NCBI GenBank assembly: GCA_002256935.1
Contig: NCGL01000003.1
Span: forward strand, 31,358 to 95,357
Direction of reading: 5' to 3'
Length of the DNA: 64,000 nucleotides
Origin: Bdellovibrio sp. 28-41-41
Lineage (GTDB): Bacteria > Bdellovibrionota > Bdellovibrionia > Bdellovibrionales > Bdellovibrionaceae
Translations under genes and position numbers: made by a program
The notes under the pieces: generated by a model
What the model was told of the DNA's origin: nothing
What the model saw: the letters and a program-made list of their open reading frames with translations, nothing else
The model's database searches: none
Part shown: positions 51,444 through 61,316 of the stretch, one piece after another
How positions within the stretch are numbered: the first letter of the stretch is position 1
Layout: the number at the start of each line of letters is the position of its first letter

Positions 51444-54020
51444 CTATAGAAAACTGTGATCTTTCTTACGTGCTTGATATTCAACTGATTTGTTTAACTG
51501 GCGCGGAGACAATCCATACAACTCTTTTGTTTGCAAATCTGCGAGTGCCTCATTTATAGATTTATTTCCATCCAAAACATCAACATAGTTTTTAATTTTA
51601 TGAATCAATTCATCACCGGATTCATGAAGCGCTTCATAGCGAATCTCGCCCAGGCCCAAATTTTTCCAGTCTGTTAAATACGGTAATGCCGTTTGCGCGC
51701 TCGAATTATACATCGTGTTTCGGCATTCGTGATCAGGCTTGATCCAATGATAATGACCAAACTGATCCTTTAACTGCACCTTATGCTTCTCGCACGGCTT
51801 ACCACAGTCCTTGTAGCTTTTGCCTTTACTCAGGAAGGCTGCGAACACGCAATGTTCCATATGGAAGCTTGGCATCGACTGATGGATCGTAACTTCGGCT
51901 TTGCTCGCATCCACACTTTTTAATAAGCTAACGATTTGATCCTGATTTAAATCATAAGACAAACAGACGGAATCTAGTCCATTATCTACTAGGTATTGGA
52001 ACGTTTTGTGATTCGTTACGTTTAAGCTGAAATCACCTTTCAGTTCGCCCGCAAATTTCTGAACGTTTTTGTAGTAATATAGAGCACCCAAATTTCTAAC
52101 CAAGATGAAATCAGGATTCATTGAATGGATTACTTTTAGATTAATATACTCTTGTGGTTTCAAAATGCGAGTTGTGGCGATACCGACTTTGATTCCTAAG
52201 GATCTGATTTCCACCACGGAATCTTTGTAATCACGGCCGAATTCAAAATCAAGACAGACTGATTTGATTTTCTCTGACTGCAATGTACCTTCTGTCACGG
52301 CGGTGATTAAATCGCGGACTTGATCTTTGTTCCTTAGTAGGACGTTGAGTGCAACTGGAGCAACCGTCGCCGTTTGGGGTTTGGCGTTCGGCGTTTGGCG
52401 TTCCCGTACCGTTTCCGTAACCAAATCGGCCGGTGAATAATCGGAAACGACTACTTCTTTCGCCGATTCAATTTTGTTTTCTGCGCGCAGGCGAGTTAAC
52501 TCGGCGAATAGCTTCTGTCTTAGATTTTTTATTTCTTTGTGATTCAAGAAAAGCGCTGCACCTGAATCTAGATTTGTTTTAAATGAAGCGCGCTCTAATT
52601 TAAACACTGTGCTTGCTAACGACGAGAATTCATCAAATAGCATATCGTCCATCAATGGTTTGTTTTGGGCTTTTGACAGCAGGGTGTCTGATTCAAGTTT
52701 AAGTTGAAAGCGATCATCTTGTACCGTTACAGATAATGGTTTTCCTTCAACCAATTCCAGACTCACCGATACTGGAATTTTTTTAAACGTATTCTTATCC
52801 GTTAATGATTTCTCGATCTCTTTCTTTTGGCTTCGGTCATGGTTTAAATAAACCGTCGAACCCATGGCTTCACGTTTTATGATTGTCGAATTTGAAAACT
52901 CAATCGTGATGGCGTTCTTCGCCTGACTGATCGAATAGATATTAGCGCCGTTTTTCTGGTAGTTTTCAAACCACAACAAACCGTCACCGTTTTCGATGTC
53001 CATTTTATTTTTGTTTAGTTCGATCGTCATTGAGTTCTTCTGAATCATTACCACGCGGCCAATTTCAACACCACGATGTGATCCAAAGCGCCCGTCTACT
53101 AAATCTTGATGGTTCACACCATGCAGCCAACCAGGAAAAAATCCGCGCGAATATTCGACACCCATTTTATTTTTTTCTTTTAAAACCTGTTCGTCTGATA
53201 AAGAATTGTTTTGAACAGTTTTATCAATCGCTGACCTAAATGACTTAGCTACTTGAGCTACATAATCAGGAGTTTTTAGTCGACCTTCAACTTTAAAACT
53301 CTTCACGCCTATTTTCATTAGCTCTGGAATTTCCGCAATACCGCATAAGTCTTTCGGTGAAACAAGATACGTTTTATCAACAAGGTTTTTAGTTTCACCA
53401 TCCACGATCAGATCGTAACTAAATCGGCAGCTCTGCGCGCATTGGCCTCGATTGGCTGATCGTCCGCCCAATGTTTCAGATGTAAAACATTGTCCTGAAT
53501 ACGATACGCATAGGGCACCGTGAACGAAAACTTCTAGTTCTTTTTTCGTGCGTTCGGCGATTAATTTAATTTCGGGCAACGAGTTTTCGCGGCCCAATAC
53601 AAAACGGCGAATGTTTAGGTTTTCCAAAAATTGAATTGCCAGATCATTCGTGATCGTCATCTGGGTTGAGGCGTGAATGATTTGCTCTGGGCACATTTCT
53701 TTTACGAGGCTGACTAAGCCTAAATCTTGAACTATCAGTGCATCTGGCTTTAGTGGAAGAACTTTTCTTATCGACTCGATGACTAGAGGCAATTCATTTT
53801 CAAAAATAACGATATTGAATGCTAGATTTACTTTTACGCCATTCAGATGGCACATCTGAATAATTTGTTTTAATTCTTCCAATTCGAAATCGTAACTGCG
53901 ACCGCGGGCATTGAATCCAGGAAAACCTACGTAAATAGCATCGGCGCCATTCTGAATCGCAGCTTCTGCCATTTCTTTTTGACCAACAGGTAATAGTAAT
54001 TCGAAATCAGATGTGATCAT
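51444..54020 (-). CDS. Peptidase U32-family protein, large RlhA-like form
   Basis: 858 aa. The N-terminal U32 domain (ELLLPVGQKEMAEAAIQNGA; the signature FVHGALCVSYSGQCFTSETL near 170; four Cys around RSANRGQCAQSCR) is followed by DUF3656-like strands (about 290-520). A second barrel-like part from about 570 has its own Cys set (HMEHCVFAAFLSKGKSYKDC, PDHECRNTMY). E. coli RlhA, which hydroxylates 23S rRNA C2501, has a shorter version. It likely makes 5-hydroxycytidine, with the Cys clusters binding Fe-S. It overlaps the chorismate mutase gene by 4 bases. Confidence 0.85.
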   Translation of the reverse strand: MITSDFELLLPVGQKEMAEAAIQNGADAIYVGFPGFNARGRSYDFELEELKQIIQMCHLNGVKVNLAFNIVIFENELPLVIESIRKVLPLKPDALIVQDLGLVSLVKEMCPEQIIHASTQMTITNDLAIQFLENLNIRRFVLGRENSLPEIKLIAERTKKELEVFVHGALCVSYSGQCFTSETLGGRSANRGQCAQSCRFSYDLIVDGETKNLVDKTYLVSPKDLCGIAEIPELMKIGVKSFKVEGRLKTPDYVAQVAKSFRSAIDKTVQNNSLSDEQVLKEKNKMGVEYSRGFFPGWLHGVNHQDLVDGRFGSHRGVEIGRVVMIQKNSMTIELNKNKMDIENGDGLLWFENYQKNGANIYSISQAKNAITIEFSNSTIIKREAMGSTVYLNHDRSQKKEIEKSLTDKNTFKKIPVSVSLELVEGKPLSVTVQDDRFQLKLESDTLLSKAQNKPLMDDMLFDEFSSLASTVFKLERASFKTNLDSGAALFLNHKEIKNLRQKLFAELTRLRAENKIESAKEVVVSDYSPADLVTETVRERQTPNAKPQTATVAPVALNVLLRNKDQVRDLITAVTEGTLQSEKIKSVCLDFEFGRDYKDSVVEIRSLGIKVGIATTRILKPQEYINLKVIHSMNPDFILVRNLGALYYYKNVQKFAGELKGDFSLNVTNHKTFQYLVDNGLDSVCLSYDLNQDQIVSLLKSVDASKAEVTIHQSMPSFHMEHCVFAAFLSKGKSYKDCGKPCEKHKVQLKDQFGHYHWIKPDHECRNTMYNSSAQTALPYLTDWKNLGLGEIRYEALHESGDELIHKIKNYVDVLDGNKSINEALADLQTKELYGLSPRQLNKSVEYQARKKDHSFL

Positions 54021-54286
54021 TTTAATTTTGCCTCAAGATATTTTCGAGATTCTAACAGTAGCGATTTGAAAAAACTCTGCACCGCTATGCGCTCATCAGC
54101 GTCGGCGATGGCATCATCAAAACGATGAACAATCGATGTTTCACGGCTGGAATCGACAAAAGACATTTGATTAGATTTTTTCAAATCCCAGATTTTCTTT
54201 GCGAGGACCAGACGGCGCTGAAATAGGCCAGCTAGTTCACTGTGAATTTGGTCAATCTCAGAGCGGATTTCATCGATTTCTTGCAT
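54017..54286 (-). CDS. Chorismate mutase (AroQ class)
   Basis: 89 aa, all-helical, the standard stand-alone AroQ size. IDEIRSEIDQIHSELAGLFQ, then RRLVLAKKIWDLKK, shows the Arg and Lys that hold chorismate. VDSSRETSIVHRF is the second helix start. It converts chorismate to prephenate for Phe/Tyr synthesis. Oddly coupled to the U32 gene rather than to aromatic-pathway genes. Confidence 0.8.
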   Translation of the reverse strand: MQEIDEIRSEIDQIHSELAGLFQRRLVLAKKIWDLKKSNQMSFVDSSRETSIVHRFDDAIADADERIAVQSFFKSLLLESRKYLEAKLK

Positions 54287-54528
54287 GCCATTTTTTACCG
54301 TTTATCCCGTATTTCCACAAGGATAGGTCCTAAATGATGTAAAAACGACAGGAACCCCTGTCTTGCTTTGAGACGTATCGATATATTCTATCAAGGCCAC
54401 AGAGGAAAAAAACCGAAAAATAGGTTGCTCTCCCCAACTAGGCGGGTCATCATCACCATTAAATATTGATTTGTAGTTTTTTTTGTAGACACAATCATAA
54501 CTCCGATCGCTTCGGACAAAGGAGTTAT

Positions 54529-54813
54529 ATGAAAATCGCTTACGCAATTATTCTATTTTTTGTAAGTTTAAATTTATTGGCAGCCGATGTTCCTACTGAT
54601 TATTTGAAATGTGAAAAAGACACTGAGTGTTCGATCACGACAAGCAATGGATGCAATTGTTCTTCTGGCGGAGATCAAGTCGCCATCAGCACAAAATATA
54701 AAAAGAAATGGGAAGGTAAATTCGCAGATATCAGCTGCATCCAAGTCATTTCTGATGATCCCTCATGCACCAAGAAAGTCGCTTGTGAAAAAAACAAATG
54801 CACTTTGATTTGA
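54529..54813 (+). CDS. Small secreted Cys-rich protein
   Basis: 94 aa from the ATG at 54529 with AAAGGAG five bases before it. Signal peptide MKIAYAIILFFVSLNLLAA. Mature part of about 75 residues with eight Cys (LKCEKDTECSITTSNGCNCS; VACEKNKCTLI), suggesting a disulfide-knotted periplasmic or extracellular protein. Family unknown. Confidence 0.65.
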   Translation: MKIAYAIILFFVSLNLLAADVPTDYLKCEKDTECSITTSNGCNCSSGGDQVAISTKYKKKWEGKFADISCIQVISDDPSCTKKVACEKNKCTLI

Positions 54814-54946
54814 CTCATTTTCACAAAAAACGAAAACTGGTTAGATCAAGGACAGAGTGTGAATAAAAAAGGCCGTTTCCCGTCAAAAGGATCTATCTTC
54901 TTAAACTGCAAACGCGAACATTCATTTAAGTCTTCAACCCGCGTAT

Positions 54947-56116
54947 CTATTCAAGGTATTTTATTTTCACACGATCGGCGGCCTGACGTGCCTTCTTGCG
55001 AGCCTCATCCGTCGATTTACCACGTGCAAGTGCCACACCCATCCTGCGATATCTACGTGTCGTTGGTTTACCAAAGATACGAATATCTGAAGTCTTGATT
55101 TGCAATGCGTTTTCAATACCCGTGAATTCAAACTTATTTGACGGTCGATCTGCTAAAATCACTGCCGACGCTGTTGGCCCCAGGTAGCTAATTTCTGTGA
55201 TCGGTAATCCAAGCACAGCACGCAGATGCAAATCAAACTCGGATAGATTTTGCGAAGCTAATGTAACCATTCCCGTGTCATGAGGTCTTGGTGACAGTTC
55301 AGAGAAATATATATCTTTCCTAGTCAGGAAAAACTCAACACCAAACAAACCCGAGCCACCTAGATAGTCAGTGATTTTTTTTGCCATCTTCTGTGCTTTT
55401 TTCAATTGCGCTGGCGAGATTTGCGCGGGCATCCAAGACTCTTGATAATCCCCGCGCTCTTGGCGATGACCGATTGGATTTACAAACAATGTAGGTCCAT
55501 TTTTTTGTTTAATCGTAAGCAATGTGATTTCAGATTCGAAATTAACAAACTCTTCAACGATTACTTTCTTTTTATCTCCGCGCATTCCAGCGACGGCGTA
55601 ATCCCAAGATTTTAAAATGTCTTTTTTATTTTTTGCGACCGATTGGCCTTTACCTGATGATGACATCACAGGCTTCACTACATTCGGAAATCCGATCTTG
55701 TTGCTAGCTGCAAACAACTCTTCATACGATTCTGCGTATAAAAATTTTGCCGTTTTTAGTTTCAATTCTCTGGCCGCGACATCACGAATCGCATCTCGGT
55801 TCATTGTCAGATGCGTGGCTTTCGCAGTCGGGACAACTTGGATGCCGCGAGATTCAAATTCTTTTAATTTTTCGGTACGGATGGCTTCAATTTCAGGGAC
55901 GATAACATCAGGTTGGTGTTTTCTGACGATGCGATCAAGTTCACCGGCGTTAAGCATATCAACAACTTCAAATTCATCAGCAACGTGCATGGCTGGTGCG
56001 TCGGCATAACTATCCACGGCCACAAGATGAAGACCGTATCGCTGTGCCGAGATAACAAATTCTTTTCCCAATTCACCCGAGCCCAAGAGCATGATTTTGA
56101 CTTTTGTTTTTTTCAT
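54947..56116 (-). CDS. Formate-dependent GAR transformylase
   Basis: 389 aa, ATP-grasp. N-terminal Rossmann part ([20 protein letters not shown]), ATP-grasp core ([33 protein letters not shown]) and metal/substrate part ([28 protein letters not shown]), all diagnostic of PurT. It makes formyl-GAR from GAR, formate and ATP in purine synthesis. The ATG at 56116 is preferred; a TTG two codons earlier is possible. Confidence 0.93.
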   Translation of the reverse strand: MKKTKVKIMLLGSGELGKEFVISAQRYGLHLVAVDSYADAPAMHVADEFEVVDMLNAGELDRIVRKHQPDVIVPEIEAIRTEKLKEFESRGIQVVPTAKATHLTMNRDAIRDVAARELKLKTAKFLYAESYEELFAASNKIGFPNVVKPVMSSSGKGQSVAKNKKDILKSWDYAVAGMRGDKKKVIVEEFVNFESEITLLTIKQKNGPTLFVNPIGHRQERGDYQESWMPAQISPAQLKKAQKMAKKITDYLGGSGLFGVEFFLTRKDIYFSELSPRPHDTGMVTLASQNLSEFDLHLRAVLGLPITEISYLGPTASAVILADRPSNKFEFTGIENALQIKTSDIRIFGKPTTRRYRRMGVALARGKSTDEARKKARQAADRVKIKYLE

Positions 56117-56190
56117 AACCAAGTTTTAGTCTAAATCCCGCCCTGTGACAACGGCCGCCTGAAAGTTTGTTTAAAACTTCATAACGTCGT

Positions 56191-56460
56191 CTAGATCTGC
56201 ACGATGAATATAGTTCTATTCTCGAGCAATTTAATCGATCGACGTTCCGGTAACATCTCGATTTGAATTTTTTCTTGAGCTGCTCCCTTGTACATAACCG
56301 CGGCCGAACAAATCGATGCGATCCAAGGATCATGAAACGGAAACTTATAATCGTCTTGAGTTACCGAGTGAGATTGAGCTATATTTTGCGGTAAGATTCC
56401 AGTGACTAGGGAAAAAAGAACTACAACAACTACTTCGCGTATAATAAACCTGCCACACAT
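56191..56460 (-). CDS. Short exported ORF, perhaps a 3'-truncated gene
   Basis: 89 codons. The N-terminus is hydrophobic (VVVVVLFSLVTGILPQNIAQ) and could be a signal peptide. GGAG lies 11 bases before the ATG. The remainder (FPFHDPWIASICSAAVMYKG) reads like protein but matches no family I know, and stops early. The whole 56117-56976 stretch contains no convincing full gene. Confidence 0.3.
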   Translation of the reverse strand: MCGRFIIREVVVVVLFSLVTGILPQNIAQSHSVTQDDYKFPFHDPWIASICSAAVMYKGAAQEKIQIEMLPERRSIKLLENRTIFIVQI

Positions 56461-56531
56461 AAGCTGAGACTCTCCAGTCTGTAAATCCGGCTTGATTCGT
56501 TACTTTCTCAAACACTCGTGTTTCGACTTTC

Positions 56532-56822
56532 TTACCATTCACCGGGGTTAGTCGTATCAATCGAGGGTTGTTCGGGAATGGAGATCTCAGTGGTATTATT
56601 GCGAGTTTCATCGAAATGAATCCAATTAGAAATTAAACCAAACTCATCGTTGGCTAATTCCTGAACTTCCATTTTTCTATTAAGTGCGTTTTTTAATTCG
56701 GGATGAATTCCTGACAATAGCTCTAAACTTTCTTGCTCGGTTAAGTTTAGCTTCTGGATAATTTTAATCGCTCGGCGCACATTCTTAAAACGATGAAAGC
56801 ACAAGAAAACGGAGTCAAACAA
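56532..56822 (-). CDS. Weak ORF, possible gene remnant
   Basis: 96 codons from a TTG. The part KIIQKLNLTEQESLELLSGI and MEVQELANDEFGLISNW looks coding, but no ribosome site or family motif is present. It may be a fragment of a lost gene in this otherwise empty region. Confidence 0.25.
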   Translation of the reverse strand: MFDSVFLCFHRFKNVRRAIKIIQKLNLTEQESLELLSGIHPELKNALNRKMEVQELANDEFGLISNWIHFDETRNNTTEISIPEQPSIDTTNPGEW

Positions 56823-56976
56823 AATGATTATGACTGTTTCTATTTAGAGACCAGGACTTCGTCATTTATGTAACGACAACGCCGCAGGCAGACAAAAATC
56901 TGAATTCTTACAGATGTTGATCCTTGATATCGCCTGGTTTTCACTTCTAAAATAAGATCTAAATAAAGGCAGGATC

Positions 56977-57567
56977 ATGACACAGTTTCGTTTTATTTTT
57001 GCAACTTTAACAGTGCTGGCATTTGCCGCCTGTTCTTCATCACTCGTTGAACCTACCGTTGAAAGTACAAATAAAATTCCACCTAGTTTTAAAGGTTCTT
57101 GGCAGCTAGTACGCATTTCATGCGCCAGTGGAGACCTAGGAACCATGGCGGAATTTATCAACGCCAATTTAAATAGTGATTCCAGCGGCACTAAATTGGG
57201 CTTAGCCGTTAGCAAAGTTCAAAATCCCGATGTGGTTTCGGTAATTTCTAGTGGTCTAGGTGCTAACGCGGGAGTTTGTTCTTATACGGTGACTCAACAA
57301 TGGGAAAAAACAGGCCATTGGGTTCAAATTTCATCTCCGTCCGGTGTCAAAACTGGAGAAAGTTCGCCGGATACGTGTGAACCTAAGAAATCAGATTTCA
57401 TTGCCAGCCCGGTCTATAAATATATGGTTCCTGTCGGCGAACTTTCAATCGAAAGCAAAAATGGCTTAATGTATTTGTACCGCACACTAGGGCGCTCTGA
57501 AAAAGACCTAGAAATCTGTCAGACCAGCGATCGCTTTATCTACGAACTTAAAAAGATCGGCGAATAA
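56977..57567 (+). CDS. Predicted lipoprotein, unknown function
   Basis: 196 aa. Signal peptide ending LTVLAFAAC, with a plausible lipidation Cys. The mature region has paired Cys residues (RISCASGDLG, AGVCSYTV, DTCEPKKSD, LEICQTSD) and the pattern of small Bdellovibrio-type envelope proteins. AGGAT precedes the ATG. No family recognised. Confidence 0.6.
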   Translation: MTQFRFIFATLTVLAFAACSSSLVEPTVESTNKIPPSFKGSWQLVRISCASGDLGTMAEFINANLNSDSSGTKLGLAVSKVQNPDVVSVISSGLGANAGVCSYTVTQQWEKTGHWVQISSPSGVKTGESSPDTCEPKKSDFIASPVYKYMVPVGELSIESKNGLMYLYRTLGRSEKDLEICQTSDRFIYELKKIGE

Positions 57568-57635
57568 TCCGTGCGTGAGTTGTTTCTGCATATTCAGTCT
57601 ATGTAGATACAAAAATTATATTTAAGCGGCATTGT

Positions 57636-57873
57636 TTAGTCGCAATCAAGGTAATATTTTTTGTTAGTTAGCCAACTGGCACTCCAAAGATAGCGTAGAA
57701 CTTCAGGTTCATGACCCAATTCAAAATATTGATCGCGACCAATTTCAGTTGCCGCAAAACTACCCAGCCCAACAATACGACAATGCAGTTTTTGAAACCA
57801 ACCAGATAAAATACATTTCTAATTCGACTTCTGTAAGTAGCTTTTCTAATTTAATACGTTTTCGTTCGACCAC
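57636..57873 (-). pseudogene. Frameshifted remnant, unknown family
   Basis: From a GTG at 57873: VVERKRIKLEKLLTEVELEM, then YFIWLV. Continuation is open only in the next frame: FQKLHCRIVGLGSFAATEIG, then RDQYFELGHEPEVLRYLWSA, ending at TAA (57636-57638). Both parts have convincing protein composition, so one frameshift near 57800 is likely. Nothing else is visible in the gap 57568-57965. Confidence 0.35.
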
Positions 57874-57965
57874 AGGTGACCTACGAAAACGATCATCTAC
57901 TATAAGGTTAGTAGATCACGCGCCCCGCGACATCAGTCGGGATTGTGGATAGGAATTTCAACTAC

Positions 57966-59324
57966 TTACATTTTCCAAACTTCAAGGCATCGGTTGTAAT
58001 TTACTTTACGACCCTCAACAGTAGGCTTAACGTGTGTCATTTTTTCGATGAACGCGGCCCCACTTGGCAATTTATCGGTGCCCTTGTACTGAGACAAATT
58101 CGAAGTGTAATGAAAATCAGTTACGTTCTTGGTTCGTTTTTCAAATTGCTTTGGAAACAAAACCGCTTCTGTCGCGATTCTCATCGTGTTCACCCAAATA
58201 TCATTTTCAAACTTCGAAGCCGATTTATTTCTGTAAAACGGCTTACCTAGTTCACGCGGTGGACACAATCCATGATGAAGAGGACCGTTGTACCCCACTT
58301 TTCCGTCAGCAGTATTTGCCGTCTTTTGCCACATTGAAAACTGGCTTGGTGTCGTTGCCACTTTCATTAAATCCGTTTTGTTCGAATTGTGAGGACCTTG
58401 AATAAAGATGGCTCGATATGGCTTACCCTCATCAGACGCACGGTTCTTAATAATCTTTGCCACAGTCATTGGATATTCTAAACCGTACCGATAACACTGG
58501 GCCATTTCGCCATACAGAGTACGCGCCAATACATCCACGCTAGCCACATCGGCCATCGTGATGTATTTCTTGTCTTCATTTTTAATTGGCGGAACTTTTT
58601 TCTTTTTCAATCTTGAATATACAAATGTGTCGTATACATTTCCTTCTGGAAATTTGTTCGGATACTTTGTCGGCGGACTCGTGGCACAAAAACCAACGAC
58701 CTCGTTTAATAATTTAGCCGTATCATTTACACCAAGATTTTCTATCGCCTCAACCATAAGACGACATACGCCCTCAAGTCCTTTCATCTGCGCACTTGAT
58801 GCTGTGGCCGAACAATCTTTTTCTGATTTTCGCGGTGTTGGCGCCTTAGTCGGCGGAATAACTGATACGGGCGGCTCTTGAGGTTTGCCTTTTTCACCGT
58901 AAAATGTTTCCATCGGTTTGTCCGAGATATTGTATTTCTCGATGTAACCTTTGCCCATATTCGTAACTAGTTCGCCTTTATTATCCAAACGTGCATAGAA
59001 ATATTCTATGGGGACATACTCTTCATCAATCATTTCACCCGAGATAGTATCCTGTAAGCGATGTGTTTCAGGTTTTCCTGTAACTCGGACTCTTGATTCT
59101 CTATCGAGCCAACCAACAGCATCTTTACAGACTTCTTTTTTAGTTTTCGGATCGACTATTTTATCACAGTAACGCCAGTTCAAAGCTGGCTTTGCGAATA
59201 CAGTAATGTACTGACCGTCTTCCACTTTACTAATGTAGGAATCATAATAGGGAATTTTTTTTTGTTCACTAATGACCGTGAGCGGCAACAATAGGAGTAT
59301 TAACAACAAGTGCTTCATCTGCAT
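57966..59324 (-). CDS. Exported SleB-like cell-wall hydrolase candidate
   Basis: 452 aa with a signal peptide (MKHLLLILLLLPLTVISE; start at 59324 or two codons later). The N-terminal part resembles SH3-like surface modules (KVEDGQYITVFAKPALNW), with a Pro-rich linker near 155-165. The C-terminal part (VLARTLYGEMAQCYRYGLEY, AKIIKNRASDEG, TPSQFSMW) follows the 'LArtiYgEar...vvnR...SqFs.w' layout of hydrolase_2/SleB lytic enzymes. A peptidoglycan-cleaving role is inferred. Confidence 0.6.
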   Translation of the reverse strand: MQMKHLLLILLLLPLTVISEQKKIPYYDSYISKVEDGQYITVFAKPALNWRYCDKIVDPKTKKEVCKDAVGWLDRESRVRVTGKPETHRLQDTISGEMIDEEYVPIEYFYARLDNKGELVTNMGKGYIEKYNISDKPMETFYGEKGKPQEPPVSVIPPTKAPTPRKSEKDCSATASSAQMKGLEGVCRLMVEAIENLGVNDTAKLLNEVVGFCATSPPTKYPNKFPEGNVYDTFVYSRLKKKKVPPIKNEDKKYITMADVASVDVLARTLYGEMAQCYRYGLEYPMTVAKIIKNRASDEGKPYRAIFIQGPHNSNKTDLMKVATTPSQFSMWQKTANTADGKVGYNGPLHHGLCPPRELGKPFYRNKSASKFENDIWVNTMRIATEAVLFPKQFEKRTKNVTDFHYTSNLSQYKGTDKLPSGAAFIEKMTHVKPTVEGRKVNYNRCLEVWKM

Positions 59325-59498
59325 TTTTTATCGGAATTTTTCGTCTAAACTTAAAACGCTGATTTAATTTTATGCTAACTCTTGGACCTAAGGCTTACTC
59401 CGGTGGCTGCAATTGTCGCACGATCCACTAGGCCTTGCCGTAGTTCAAATTTTGGATAGGACTGTTGCAAATGCAGTCACTGAATTTATTCTGAAAGC

Positions 59499-60680
59499 CT
59501 AATTCGAAATCAACTGTTTTAGCATTGCGAACAGATCAACGACTAAATACATACCATCGTGATCAGAGGCTCTCTTATTTACATGTTCAAGCGTCGTCGG
59601 CATAGAAGACTCTGTCCCATCTGGTCGCACGTCACGCTGAATGCCAGCAGCTAATATGAACTTAGCAAATTCAGGGTTTACCATCATTGCGTCTAGTTGA
59701 GCTGCGACTAATTCAGAATCATGCGGAACCGGAGTTTCTTCATTAAGTTTAAAATAGTATTGCGAAAATCGATCTTCAAGCTTAAGCGGATTTTTATCAA
59801 AATTGAGAGCGTCCGCTAAACCGGCCGTATAAAAAGCGGCGAATTCAGGAGCAACGCGAATATCATTGTTATAATCGCCGCCCATCACTATAGGAATACC
59901 TGGGTATTTCTCTTTTAATATATTCATGATTTCTACACTGGCTTGAGCTTGCTCGGTACGTTTAATTACTGTCTTATCAGGCTTTGGAGCCTCCCCCGGT
60001 TTAGGCTTTTTGCCGCCACCAATTTGCGACTTCAGGTGGGAAGCAATTAACGCCATAATTGGTTTTGAATATTTGGAAGCTCCAGCTGGTCGCACTAACA
60101 AAACCGGCAAATCGCGAGAAAATACAGGGTCATTTTCTTGATTGGTCAGAGAATATTTGCGATGACTTTGCACTTCAAAGTCAAAATTTAAAGCGCGCTT
60201 AACAAAATAACAGACATCAATACCACGCTCGTCATTACCTTCAATCAAAATGGCCTGGTAGTCATCGTTCAAATACTCTTTTGAGAATTTCTGAGCAGCC
60301 TCGATATCTTTAACTTCCATACCAATAATAATATCTGGGTTTTGTTTACGAAGTCGGGCGGCCATACGCAAGTTTTGGCTATGTGACTTTTCAATCGTCT
60401 TTTCTACTTTTATATTTTTTATTTCACCATTAACTTCGGTTTTAATACGCGAAAATTCTTTGAACTCTCCAAGATTTTCGAAGTTCTGACTTACAATATT
60501 TAAGTGCGCTGGGTTCTCGATCCCTTTATTTCTATTTGTAGAATCTAAGAAGAATCGTTCGCCATATCTATTAACGGTTAGCAGATAGGTATTAATGCAG
60601 GCCGGGACAAACGTAAATGCACTTGCCGATAGCGAGAACAATCCAATCAACAACGCTATGGAAATCTTAGTTCTATTCAT
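59499..60680 (-). CDS. Secreted endonuclease/exonuclease/phosphatase-family protein
   Basis: 393 aa from the ATG at 60680 (GGAG close before). Signal peptide ending LFSLSASAF. EEP-fold residues: Glu in IIGMEVKDIEAAQ, His region IASHLKSQ, Asp-Asn in VMGGDYNND and the terminal RASDHDGMYLVVD (SDH). Likely a metal-dependent nuclease or phosphodiesterase outside the cytoplasm. A Lys/Pro-rich insert (GGGKKPKPGEAPKPDKTV) is unusual. Confidence 0.8.
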   Translation of the reverse strand: MNRTKISIALLIGLFSLSASAFTFVPACINTYLLTVNRYGERFFLDSTNRNKGIENPAHLNIVSQNFENLGEFKEFSRIKTEVNGEIKNIKVEKTIEKSHSQNLRMAARLRKQNPDIIIGMEVKDIEAAQKFSKEYLNDDYQAILIEGNDERGIDVCYFVKRALNFDFEVQSHRKYSLTNQENDPVFSRDLPVLLVRPAGASKYSKPIMALIASHLKSQIGGGKKPKPGEAPKPDKTVIKRTEQAQASVEIMNILKEKYPGIPIVMGGDYNNDIRVAPEFAAFYTAGLADALNFDKNPLKLEDRFSQYYFKLNEETPVPHDSELVAAQLDAMMVNPEFAKFILAAGIQRDVRPDGTESSMPTTLEHVNKRASDHDGMYLVVDLFAMLKQLISN

Positions 60681-60764
60681 AGGTCTCCAACGTTGCAACT
60701 AAATGCCAGCTTCAAAACCTATTAAACAACACTAAATCGTCTACAATCTGTCTATTAAAGCGAC

Positions 60765-60787
60765 AACCAGGTAGTCCTTACCTGGTT
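60765..60787. promoter_or_regulatory. 9-bp inverted repeat between divergent genes
   Basis: AACCAGGTA (60765-60773), loop GTCCT, TACCTGGTT (60779-60787). With no gene ending nearby, it is more likely an operator or leader hairpin than a terminator. Confidence 0.35.
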
Positions 60788-60873
60788 CTTCAATTCTATA
60801 GAGAACCCCACGCCTGTGGTTTATAAATATTCTTAACAACTTTGGTTTTTACAACTTCAAGTCCGGGAGCCTT

Positions 60874-61239
60874 ATGAAACAGCTTTTATGCATCGTACTT
60901 TTAATGATCGCGGCCCACTCAGCACAAGCGGCTGATATCGTTTGCCAATCTAACTCGCAGCTAACACTTCGGCTGTCGGGTGTAAAATCAGCACCCTTTT
61001 CAATTGATGCTATTTCATTAGCTGACAAATCAGTACCTAACGATGCGATGCTTACAAGTGTGGCAGAAACCGCAGATTCCATTCTTGTAGAATTCATAAA
61101 CTTAACGACGGCATCGGCTTTTGATTTTGAAGTCGGCAAAGAAGCGCTGAGCCTAAGTTCATTTACTTTGGATGTTTTTGAATTAGGATCTCCGGGCTCA
61201 CCGTCGCAATCCCACATATTCTCTTGCGTAACAAAATAA
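60874..61239 (+). CDS. Small secreted protein, unknown function
   Basis: 121 aa with signal peptide MKQLLCIVLLMIAAHSAQAA. Mature part of about 100 residues with a Cys near each end (IVCQSNSQLT; IFSCVTK), a probable disulfide-closed beta domain. AAGTCCGGGAG lies just upstream. The opposite frame is a shadow. Family unknown. Confidence 0.65.
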   Translation: MKQLLCIVLLMIAAHSAQAADIVCQSNSQLTLRLSGVKSAPFSIDAISLADKSVPNDAMLTSVAETADSILVEFINLTTASAFDFEVGKEALSLSSFTLDVFELGSPGSPSQSHIFSCVTK

Positions 61240-61316
61240 AGTTTTAATCTTGCCTGAGGGAAGCTCTAATGCATAAAATGCCCCTGTTTTCGCCATCAAA
61301 GTAAACAGGGGGATCG

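Noticed and set aside
52370..52415. Near-repeats of GTTTGGCGTT inside the U32 gene
   Set aside because: They encode an ordinary low-complexity linker (Pro/Lys/Gln/Thr) between domains; no sign of a mobile element.
60849..61217. 122-codon minus-strand ORF opposite the small secreted protein
   Set aside because: The plus-strand frame has a signal peptide and ribosome site; the minus frame has neither.
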